DNA from: Thalassovita mangrovi
GTDB taxonomy: Bacteria; Pseudomonadota; Alphaproteobacteria; Rhodobacterales; Rhodobacteraceae
Assembly: GCF_009857745.1 (NCBI RefSeq)
Contig: NZ_WWEN01000007.1
Location: forward strand, 62,001 to 126,000
Reading direction: 5' to 3'
DNA length: 64,000 nucleotides
Part shown: positions 55,079 through 62,389 of the stretch, in pieces
How the letters are laid out: each line of letters starts with the position of its first letter
Numbering within the stretch: position 1 is the first letter of the stretch
Translations under genes and position numbers: made by a program
Notes under the pieces: model-generated
What the model saw: only the letters and a program-made list of their open reading frames with translations
Databases searched by the model: none
Told to the model about the DNA's origin: nothing

Positions 55079-56542
55079 TCAGATTCCCGCAGGGATATTC
55101 ATCGGATCGCGCTGCACCATTTTCGGGCTGGTCAGCTCTTTCCATTTCGACAGCGCCACCGAGGCCGAGTTGAACGCCGGGCGCGGCACGAAACGGCCAC
55201 GGCCGGGCTGCGGCTGGCTGTTCTGACCCCAGGCCCAGATCACTTCGCCGCGGCTCAGCGTGTAGCGCGCCTGCGCCTTCACGTCGAAGCCTTCGAACAC
55301 GTTGTAATCCAACACGGAATGGTGGTTGCTGGCGCTGATCGTCTTGCTGATCTTCGGGTCCCAGACCACGATATCGGCATCCGCGCCTTCCACGATCGCC
55401 CCCTTCTTGGGGTAGATGTTGAGGATCTTCGCCACGTTGGTCGAGGTCGCGGCGACGAATTCGTTCGGCGTCAGCCGCCCGGTTTCCACGCCCTGGGTCC
55501 ACAGCACCGCCAGGCGTTCTTCCAGCCCGTTCGACCCGTTCGGGATCATGCAGAAATTGTCGATGCCCATGCGTTTCTGTTCGGTGGTGAACGCCGCGTG
55601 GTCGGTGGCGACCACCTGCAGGCTGCCCGATTGCAGACCGGCCCAAAGGCTGTCCTGATGGTCCTTCGAGCGGAACGGCGGCGACATCACCCGGCGCGCG
55701 GCGTGGTCCCAGTCCTTGTTGAAATACTCGCTTTCGTCCAGCGTCAGGAACTGCACCAGCGGCTCGCCGTAAACCCGCATGCCCTTTTGGCGCGCTCGCC
55801 GGATCGCCTCATGCGACTGTTCACAGCTGACATGCACGATATAGAGCGGCACACCGGCGGTATCGGCGATGGTGATCGCCCGGTTCGCCGCTTCGCCCTC
55901 GAACTCCGGCGGGCGGCTATACGCGTGGCCCTCCGGCCCGGTGATCCCCTTCTCCAGCATCTGCTGCTGCATATCGGCCACCAGGTTGCCGTTCTCGGCA
56001 TGCACCATCGGCAGCGCGCCCAGCTCCTTGCAGCGCTTGAACGAGGCGAACATCTCGTCGTCCTCGATCATCAGCGCGCCCTTGTAGGCCATGAAATGCT
56101 TGAAGGAATTGACGCCCATGTCGACGGCATCCTTCATCTCGTCGAAGATGTTCTCGTTCCAGCCGGTGATCGCCATGTGATACCCGACGTCCGAACAGAT
56201 CTGCGGCGCCGATTTGCGGTGCCATTCGTTGATCGCGTTCTTGATCGACCCGTCTTCGCCCGGCAGGCAGAAATCGATCAGCATGGTGGTACCGCCGACC
56301 GCCGCCGCCCAGGTTCCGGATTCAAAGGTTTCCGCCGCGGTGGTGCCCATGAAGGGCATTTCCAGGTGGGTATGCGGGTCGATCCCGCCGGGGATCACGT
56401 AAGCGCCTTCGGCATCGATATATTCGTCGCCCTTCAGGTCCTCGCCGATCTGCTTGATCACTTCGCCTTCGATCAGAACATCGGCCTTCCAGGTCCGGTC
56501 GGCGGTGCAGACGGTGCCGCCCTTGATCACTTTGGTCGTCAT
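55079..56542 (-). CDS. hydA: Dihydropyrimidinase
   Basis: Opens dihydrouracil/dihydrothymine to N-carbamoyl-beta-alanine or N-carbamoyl-beta-aminoisobutyrate. The 487-residue enzyme has the HTHLEMPFMG first metal site, the carbamylated Lys in FKHFMAYKG, and the late HEN and DH metal residues (MVHAENGN, VVATDHAAFT). ATG at 56542 follows AGGGAG. Downstream of the amidase and upstream of the transporter, all on one strand. Confidence 0.94.
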   Translation of the reverse strand: MTTKVIKGGTVCTADRTWKADVLIEGEVIKQIGEDLKGDEYIDAEGAYVIPGGIDPHTHLEMPFMGTTAAETFESGTWAAAVGGTTMLIDFCLPGEDGSIKNAINEWHRKSAPQICSDVGYHMAITGWNENIFDEMKDAVDMGVNSFKHFMAYKGALMIEDDEMFASFKRCKELGALPMVHAENGNLVADMQQQMLEKGITGPEGHAYSRPPEFEGEAANRAITIADTAGVPLYIVHVSCEQSHEAIRRARQKGMRVYGEPLVQFLTLDESEYFNKDWDHAARRVMSPPFRSKDHQDSLWAGLQSGSLQVVATDHAAFTTEQKRMGIDNFCMIPNGSNGLEERLAVLWTQGVETGRLTPNEFVAATSTNVAKILNIYPKKGAIVEGADADIVVWDPKISKTISASNHHSVLDYNVFEGFDVKAQARYTLSRGEVIWAWGQNSQPQPGRGRFVPRPAFNSASVALSKWKELTSPKMVQRDPMNIPAGI

Positions 56543-56567
56543 ATCACAATCTCCCTGAAAATCCCGG

Positions 56568-56615
56568 CTTCTTCTGTTCACAAATATCCCGGGGGTCCGG
56601 GGGCAGAGCCCCCGG
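56568..56615 (-). repeat. Intergenic repeat, copy F, with hairpin
   Basis: On the minus strand: hairpin CCGGGGGC/GCCCCCGG (56608-56615 with 56597-56604), then CCCCCGGGATATTTG and a degraded CAAGAAGAAG end. It lies between hydA and the amidase gene and is the most diverged copy. Confidence 0.6.
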
Positions 56616-56635
56616 CGCTTTCCAATTTCCCAAGC

Positions 56636-57886
56636 TTACTCGACGATCTCCGCCGTCTCCAACACGGCATGCAGCAGGACATCCGTACCGGCCGCCGCCC
56701 ATTCCTTGGAAATCTCTTCCGCCTCGTTATGGCTCAGCCCGTCGACGCAGGGGCACATGATCATCGCGGTCGGCGCCACGTCGTTGATCCAGCAGGCGTC
56801 ATGCCCGGCGCCGGACACGATATCCATGTGGCTGTAGCCCAGCCGTTCCGCCGCATCGCGCACAGCATTGACCAGCTTTTCGTCGAAGGCGGGCGGATCG
56901 AACTGGCCCGAGATCTTCCACTCCAGCGACACGCCGATTTCCTCGCAAAGCTTCGGCGCCTTTTCTTCGAATTCCGCCATCATCGCGTCGATCACATCCT
57001 GCAGGTGCGACCGGAAGTCGACGGTGAACACGACCTTGCCGGGGATGATGTTGCGGCTGTTGGGATAGACGTCGATATGACCGATGGCGCCCACCGCGTT
57101 GGGCTGATGCGTCATCGCGATCTCGTGCACCAGCTCGGTGATCCGCGCCAGGCCACGGCCCGCGTTCTTGCGCATCGGCATCGGCGTCGACCCGGTGTGG
57201 CTTTCCTTACCGGTCACCGTGCATTCGATCCAGCGCAGCCCCTGGCCGTGGGTCACCACGCCGATATCCTTGCCCTCGGCTTCCAGGATCGGGCCCTGTT
57301 CGATATGCAGCTCGAACATCGCGTGCATCTTGCGCGCGCCGACCTCTTCGTCGCCGACCCAGCCGATCCGCTTCAGCTCGTCGCCGAATTTCTTGCCCTC
57401 GGCATCGACCCGGTCATAGGCCCAGTCCAGTGCATGCTTGCCGGCGAACACGCCCGAAGCCAGCATCGCCGGCGCGAACCGGGTGCCTTCCTCGTTGGTC
57501 CAGTTGGTCAGCACGATCGGGTGTTTCGTCTTCACCCCCAGGTCCTGCAGGGTGCGCATCACTTCAAGACCGCCAAGCACCCCCAGAACGCCATCGTATT
57601 TGCCGCCGGTCGGCTGGGTATCCAGGTGCGATCCCATATAGACCGGCAGGGCCTCGGGGTCGGTGCCGGGGCGGGAGGCGAACATGTTGCCCATCTTGTC
57701 CACACCCATGGTGCAGCCCGCCGCTTCGCACCATTTCTGGAACAGCGCGCGGCCTTCGGCATCCTCATCGGTCAGGGTCTGGCGGTTGTTGCCGCCCGCG
57801 ATACCCGGCCCGATCTTGGCCATGTCCATCAGGCTGTCCCACAAGCGGTCGCCGTTGATTTTAAGATTGTCGCCATGCACGGCCAT
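56636..57886 (-). CDS. Zn-dependent N-carbamoyl-beta-alanine amidohydrolase
   Basis: A 416-residue M20-type hydrolase that splits N-carbamoyl-beta-alanine to beta-alanine, CO2 and ammonia. Metal ligands: GSHLDTQ, GKYDG, TNEEG, LHIEQGP and GLSHNEAEE. The order amidase-hydA is classic for pyrimidine catabolism. ATG at 57886 follows GGGAG. Likely operon leader; RutR boxes lie just upstream. Confidence 0.92.
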   Translation of the reverse strand: MAVHGDNLKINGDRLWDSLMDMAKIGPGIAGGNNRQTLTDEDAEGRALFQKWCEAAGCTMGVDKMGNMFASRPGTDPEALPVYMGSHLDTQPTGGKYDGVLGVLGGLEVMRTLQDLGVKTKHPIVLTNWTNEEGTRFAPAMLASGVFAGKHALDWAYDRVDAEGKKFGDELKRIGWVGDEEVGARKMHAMFELHIEQGPILEAEGKDIGVVTHGQGLRWIECTVTGKESHTGSTPMPMRKNAGRGLARITELVHEIAMTHQPNAVGAIGHIDVYPNSRNIIPGKVVFTVDFRSHLQDVIDAMMAEFEEKAPKLCEEIGVSLEWKISGQFDPPAFDEKLVNAVRDAAERLGYSHMDIVSGAGHDACWINDVAPTAMIMCPCVDGLSHNEAEEISKEWAAAGTDVLLHAVLETAEIVE

Positions 57887-57946
57887 CGGATATCTCCCAG
57901 TCTGTGCAGCCTCTGCGGGCCTTTGTTCTCTTGCCTCATACGGTTC

Positions 57947-57995
57947 CTGACCGTATGGTCAAATTCACGACACCACAACCTGACCAACCGGTCAA
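57947..57995. promoter_or_regulatory. Two RutR-type operators in the divergent promoter
   Basis: CTGACCGTATGGTCAA (57947-57962) and CTGACCAACCGGTCAA (57980-57995) each match the E. coli RutR consensus TTGACCANNTGGTCAA at nearly all positions. Their centres are 33 bp apart, about three helical turns. The first overlaps a perfect ATACGGT/ACCGTAT inverted repeat (57938-57956). They lie between the amidase (-) and tetR1 (+) starts. Confidence 0.75.
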
Positions 57996-58020
57996 GAAAT
58001 ATTATCGGACAGATTTCGCC

Positions 58021-58656
58021 ATGGCCGCTCAGCCGCGCTCGAACAGCAAAAAAGAACGCCGCCAGGAAAGCGAAAAGCTTATTTTATCAGCAGCGGAAAA
58101 AGTCTTTTCCGAGGCGGGGTTTGGCGGTGCGACGATGCAACTAATCGCCGACATGGCCGGGCTGCCCAAGGCCAACCTGCATTACTATTTCCCGACCAAG
58201 GAAGCGCTGTACCGGCAGGTGGTTGAAAACATTTTCCAATTCTGGCTGCAGGCCGCCGACGTGTTCGACCAGGCCGACGGTCCGGCCGAGGGAATCGGCG
58301 CCTATATCGACGCCAAGATGGAAATCAGCCGCCGCCACCCGGCCGGGTCCAAGGTCTGGGCGACCGAGGTGATGCACCGCGCCCCGGTGATCCAGGATTA
58401 CCTGGAAACCACGCTGATGGAATGGACCGAGGGCCGCGCGGCGATCATCAACCGCTGGATCGCGGAAGGCCGGATGGACCCGGTCGATCCCGACCACCTG
58501 CTCTATATGCTGTGGGCAACCACCCAGCATTACGCCGATTTCGGCCACCAGATCGAAACCCTGAACGGCGGCAAACCTCTGGACGACGCGCAATGGGAGG
58601 CGGCCAAGGCCAGCGTCAAGCGCATCATCCTGAAAGGCATCGGCGTCGTCGAATGA
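58021..58656 (+). CDS. RutR-like TetR-family regulator 1
   Basis: A 211-residue TetR protein (HTH: FGGATMQLIADMAGLPKANL and HYYFPTKEALYR). The ligand helix WATTQHYADF (about residue 166) matches the uracil-binding segment of E. coli RutR. It should sense uracil or thymine and control the amidase operon via the upstream boxes. ATG at 58021; the upstream frame begins before the operators and is rejected. Confidence 0.82.
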   Translation: MAAQPRSNSKKERRQESEKLILSAAEKVFSEAGFGGATMQLIADMAGLPKANLHYYFPTKEALYRQVVENIFQFWLQAADVFDQADGPAEGIGAYIDAKMEISRRHPAGSKVWATEVMHRAPVIQDYLETTLMEWTEGRAAIINRWIAEGRMDPVDPDHLLYMLWATTQHYADFGHQIETLNGGKPLDDAQWEAAKASVKRIILKGIGVVE

Positions 58657-58721
58657 CGCGGTTTCTGGACCATTCGACAAGCCTGAGATAGGGTAGCCGC
58701 CCAGCCCGACCGGAGCGAAGA

Positions 58722-59345
58722 ATGGACGACGTGACGAAACCCGAGAAAAAGCCAAGCCGCATCCAGCTGCGCAACCGCAAACGCATCCTGGAAGCGGCGC
58801 TGGACGTGTTTTCGCAGCACGGCTATCGCGGCGCGACGCTGGATCAGATCGCCGAAGCCTCGGGCCTGTCGAAACCCAATATCCTGTATTATTTCGACGG
58901 CAAGGAAGCGATCCACGTGACGCTTCTGAACGCGCTGATGGAAAACTGGCTCGACCCGCTGGCCAAGATGGACCCCGACGGCGACCCGCTGGAGGAAATC
59001 CTCGGCTATATCCATCGTAAGGTTCAGATGAGCCGCGAATTCCCCCGTGAAAGCAGGTTGTTCGCCAATGAAATCCTGCAAGGCGCCCCTAGGATGCGGC
59101 CGCATCTGGAAACCGGCCTGAAGGTGCTGTTCGACGACAAGACCACGCTGATTCAGCGCTGGATGGACGAGGGCAAGCTGGCCAAGTCCGATCCGCGCCA
59201 CCTGGTGTTCTCGATCTGGGCCACCACCCAGCATTACGCCGATTTCGAAGTGCAGGTGTCGATCCTGACCGAAGGCGAAGCCGACCCGATCGAAGGGGCC
59301 GAGGCGTTTCTAGACAGCATGTATCGGAAGCTGCTGACGCCCTGA
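58722..59345 (+). CDS. RutR-like TetR-family regulator 2
   Basis: A 207-residue paralogue of the preceding regulator (HTH: YRGATLDQIAEASGLSKPNI, LYYFDGKEAIH) with the same WATTQHYADF ligand segment, so both probably bind uracil-type ligands. The DNA-recognition helix differs enough to suggest a different operator. ATG at 58722 follows GGAGCGAAGA. It may govern preT-preA, where a degenerate box is found. Confidence 0.82.
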   Translation: MDDVTKPEKKPSRIQLRNRKRILEAALDVFSQHGYRGATLDQIAEASGLSKPNILYYFDGKEAIHVTLLNALMENWLDPLAKMDPDGDPLEEILGYIHRKVQMSREFPRESRLFANEILQGAPRMRPHLETGLKVLFDDKTTLIQRWMDEGKLAKSDPRHLVFSIWATTQHYADFEVQVSILTEGEADPIEGAEAFLDSMYRKLLTP

Positions 59346-59357
59346 TCCACCAGGGAT

Positions 59358-59507
59358 GCTTCGCCTGCGGCGAAGCGGATTGGGGGCCAGCCCCCAAGCC
59401 CCCGGAGTATTTCGACCAAGAAGAAACAAAGCGCCTGGAGGCTTCTTCTTGGTGCAAATACTCCCGCCGGAGGCGGCACGAAGGAAAATGCCCGAAGGCA
59501 TTTTCCT
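59358..59507. repeat. Intergenic repeats D and E in inverted pair, plus three hairpins
   Basis: Between the tetR2 and preA stops. Copy D (59399-59427, plus) and copy E (59441-59477, minus) are inverted relative to each other, so their GGAGTATTT and CCAAGAAGAA cores can pair. Hairpins: GCTTCGCC/GGCGAAGC (59358-59365/59369-59376), TTGGGGG/CCCCCAA (59380-59386/59391-59397), and AGGAAAATGCC/GGCATTTTCCT (59482-59492/59497-59507). This is a bidirectional transcription barrier. Confidence 0.75.
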
Positions 59508-59542
59508 GAGATATGAAGCGCGCCCGGAACGGGCGCACACTC

Positions 59543-60850
59543 TTATTCGGCGGCGCAGGTATTGCCCGGGTTATTCGGGTGTTCCAGCCAGTTGCCATAC
59601 TCTTCCGGAACCACCTTACCGGTGCGCTGATCCAGCTGGCCGGGTGCCACGCGTTCCATGGTGATGCAGCCCTCGATCGGGCAGACATTGACGCAGAGGT
59701 TGCAGGCCACGCATTCTTCGTCCTTGACCGAAAACACCCGGTCTTCGGACATGTCGATGGCCTGGTGGCTGGTGTCTTCGCAGGCGGCATAGCAGCGGCC
59801 GCACTTGATGCAGGCGTCTTCGTCGATCTTGGCCTTGGTCACGTAGTTCAGGTTCAGATACTGCCAGTCGGTGACATTGGGCACCGCGCGGCCGACCAGT
59901 TCCGAGGTCGAGGTGAAGCCCTTGCGATCCATGTAGTCGGACAGGCCCGAAATCATTTCCTGAACCACCTTGAACCCGTAGGTCATCGCCGCGGTGCAGA
60001 CCTGCACGTTGCCGGCGCCAAGCGCCATGAATTCGGCCGCGTCGCGCCAGGTGGTCACGCCGCCGATGCCCGACATCGGCAGGTTGGCGGTTTCGGGGTT
60101 GCGGGCAATCTCGGCCACCATGTTGAGCGCGATCGGCTTCACCGCCGGGCCGCAATAGCCGCCATGGGTGCCCTTGCCGTCGATCGTCGGTTCCGGCGCG
60201 AAATCGTCCAGGTCGACGGAGGTGATCGAGTTGATCGTGTTGATCAGGCTGACCGCGTCGGCACCGCCGCGCAGCGCGGCTTCGGCCGGTTTGCGCACAT
60301 CGGTGATGTTCGGGGTCAGCTTCACGATGCAGGGCATGCGCGAATGCTTCTTCACCCAGCGGGTCACCATTTCGATGTATTCGGGCACCTGGCCCACCGC
60401 CGCACCCATGCCGCGTTCGGCCATGCCGTGCGGACAGCCGAAGTTCAGCTCGACCCCGTCGGCGCCGGTGTCTTCGATCCGCTTGAGGATGTCGGACCAG
60501 CTGTCTTCGTCACAGGGCACCATCAGCGAAATGATCAGCGCACGGTCGGGGTAATCGCGTTTCACCGACTTGATTTCGCGCAGGTTCACTTCCAGCGAAC
60601 GGTCGGTGATCAGTTCGATATTGTTGAGCCCCAGCAGGCGGCGGTCGGCGCCCCAGATCGCGCCGTAGCGTGGGCCGTTGACGTTGACCACCGGCGGCCC
60701 TTCGGAACCGAGCGTCTTCCACACGACACCGCCCCAGCCGGCCTCGAAGGCGCGGCGGACGTTGTATTCCTTGTCGGTCGGCGGCGCCGAGGCGAGCCAG
60801 AACGGGTTGGGGGATTTGATCCCGATGAAATCGCTTGCGAGATTGGCCAT
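59543..60850 (-). CDS. preA: NAD-dependent dihydropyrimidine dehydrogenase subunit PreA
   Basis: Reduces uracil and thymine to dihydropyrimidines. The 435-residue protein has the DHOD-like FMN barrel (LASDFIGIKSPNPFWLASAP at the start, NINSITSVDLDDFAPEP-like strand) and a C-terminal 2[4Fe-4S] ferredoxin module (CIKCGRCYAACEDT, CVACNLCVNVCPIEG). ATG at 60850 follows AGGGAGA. It lies 18 bp after preT and forms the heteromeric enzyme with it. Confidence 0.95.
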   Translation of the reverse strand: MANLASDFIGIKSPNPFWLASAPPTDKEYNVRRAFEAGWGGVVWKTLGSEGPPVVNVNGPRYGAIWGADRRLLGLNNIELITDRSLEVNLREIKSVKRDYPDRALIISLMVPCDEDSWSDILKRIEDTGADGVELNFGCPHGMAERGMGAAVGQVPEYIEMVTRWVKKHSRMPCIVKLTPNITDVRKPAEAALRGGADAVSLINTINSITSVDLDDFAPEPTIDGKGTHGGYCGPAVKPIALNMVAEIARNPETANLPMSGIGGVTTWRDAAEFMALGAGNVQVCTAAMTYGFKVVQEMISGLSDYMDRKGFTSTSELVGRAVPNVTDWQYLNLNYVTKAKIDEDACIKCGRCYAACEDTSHQAIDMSEDRVFSVKDEECVACNLCVNVCPIEGCITMERVAPGQLDQRTGKVVPEEYGNWLEHPNNPGNTCAAE

Positions 60851-60868
60851 CTGCTTATCTCCCTCTGC

Positions 60869-62191
60869 TTACGCCATCAGCGTGGCGTGAATGTCTTCGG
60901 CGGCGTCGCGGCCTTCGGCCACGGCCGTCACGGTCAGGTCTTCGCCACCCGCGGCACAGTCGCCGCCGGCCCAGACCCCTTCGATGCTGGTACGCCCGGC
61001 GCCGGTGACGGCGATCTTGCCGCGCTCCAGGTCCGGCAACTCGCTGCCGCCCAGCGTCTGACCGATCGCCTTGAACACCTGATCGGCGGCCAGGCGGAAG
61101 GTCTGACCGGTGGGGCTCAGATCGTCGTCGGTATATTCGAATTCGATCTCGCGCACCGCGCCGTTGCCGATCACTTCCTTGGGCGAGGCATTGGTGATGA
61201 TCCGCACACCCTTGGAGGCGGCCAGATCCTGTTCGAACACGCTCGCGTTCATCCGGTCGCGGCCACGGCGGTAGACCAGCGAAACGTTCAGCGCGCCTAG
61301 CAGCTTCGCTTGCACGGCGGCGTCCACAGCGGTCATGCCGCCACCGATCACCACCACGTCGCGGCCGATTTCGACCGATGCCACATCCGAGGCCTGGCGC
61401 AGGTCGGAAATGAAATCCACCGCGTCCAGCACACCGTCCTTGCCTTCGCCTTCGACATTCAGAGCGTTGACGCCGGGCAGGCCGATGGCGAGGAACACCG
61501 CGTCATGATCGGCCTTCAGCTTGTCCAGCGACAGCCCGTTGCCGAGCGACTGGCCGTTCTCGACGGTGATGCCGCCGATCTGCAGCAGCCAGTCCACTTC
61601 CTTGGCGGCGAAACCACCGACGGATTTGTAGGACGCGATACCGTATTCGTTCAGGCCGCCCGCCTTGGGCCGCGCGTCATAGACGATCACGTCATGGCCC
61701 TTCATCGCCAGCCGGTGGGCGCAGGACAGGCCCGCGGGTCCGGCGCCGACGACGGCGATTTTCTTGCCCGTCTCTGCGGCGCGTTTGAACGGGTGCACGC
61801 CCGCCGCCATCAGCGTGTCGGTGGCATAGCGCTGCAGGTTGCCGATGGTGACCGGCTTGCCTTCGGCGGTTTCGCGCACGCAGACCTGTTCGCACAGGGT
61901 TTCGGTCGGGCAGACCCGGGCGCACATGCCGCCCAGGATGTTCTGCGACAGGATCGTCTTGGCCGCCGCTTCGGGCGTGCCGGTGGCGATCTGACGGATG
62001 AACAGGGGAATGTCGATATCGGTCGGACAGGCCGTGGCGCAGGGCGCGTCATGGCAGAAATAGCAGCGGTCCGCCGCCACCAGCGCTTCGTGATCGTCGA
62101 GCGGCGGATGCAGGTCCGAGAAATTATCCGACAACTGATCCGCCGGCAAACGTCCTGCAACGATGCCTGGCGTCAGTGCGTTTGAAGTCAT
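60869..62191 (-). CDS. preT: NAD-dependent dihydropyrimidine dehydrogenase subunit PreT
   Basis: FAD/FeS reductase that passes NADH electrons to PreA. The 440-residue protein has two [4Fe-4S]-type segments near the N terminus (CYFCHDAPCATACPTDIDIP and CARVCPTETLCEQVC), the FAD motif VVGAGPAGLSC and the NAD motif VVIGGGMTAVD. ATG at 62191 has GGAGGT at the right distance; the GTG 12 bases upstream lies in that site. First gene of preT-preA. Confidence 0.95.
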   Translation of the reverse strand: MTSNALTPGIVAGRLPADQLSDNFSDLHPPLDDHEALVAADRCYFCHDAPCATACPTDIDIPLFIRQIATGTPEAAAKTILSQNILGGMCARVCPTETLCEQVCVRETAEGKPVTIGNLQRYATDTLMAAGVHPFKRAAETGKKIAVVGAGPAGLSCAHRLAMKGHDVIVYDARPKAGGLNEYGIASYKSVGGFAAKEVDWLLQIGGITVENGQSLGNGLSLDKLKADHDAVFLAIGLPGVNALNVEGEGKDGVLDAVDFISDLRQASDVASVEIGRDVVVIGGGMTAVDAAVQAKLLGALNVSLVYRRGRDRMNASVFEQDLAASKGVRIITNASPKEVIGNGAVREIEFEYTDDDLSPTGQTFRLAADQVFKAIGQTLGGSELPDLERGKIAVTGAGRTSIEGVWAGGDCAAGGEDLTVTAVAEGRDAAEDIHATLMA

Positions 62192-62245
62192 TGTTACCTC
62201 CACTGAGCTTGGTATTTTTCTTTTCAGTATGTCCCCAAGATATTT

Positions 62246-62261
62246 TTTATCAACTGGTAAA
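62246..62261. promoter_or_regulatory. Degenerate RutR-like palindrome upstream of preT
   Basis: TTTATCAACTGGTAAA has the same TNACCANNTGNT architecture as the RutR box on its reverse strand (TTTACCAGTTGATAAA), with about 11 of 14 consensus positions. It lies 55 bp before the preT ATG and could serve the second TetR regulator. Confidence 0.35.
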
Positions 62262-62389
62262 ATTTAAAAAGCGCGATTGGCGGTGGGCTTTCCGCGTCAC
62301 TGCCCTAAAAAGAGGCAAAACGGCTTGAAACTCCGGGCGGGCGCTGATCCATTGACGCGCGGGATCAGGAGGGGTCAGGAGGAGGAGCC

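Noticed and set aside
55031-58144. Very long plus-strand open frame of about 1037 codons across hydA and the amidase
   Set aside because: Antisense of two well-supported genes; composition is typical of high-GC shadow frames.
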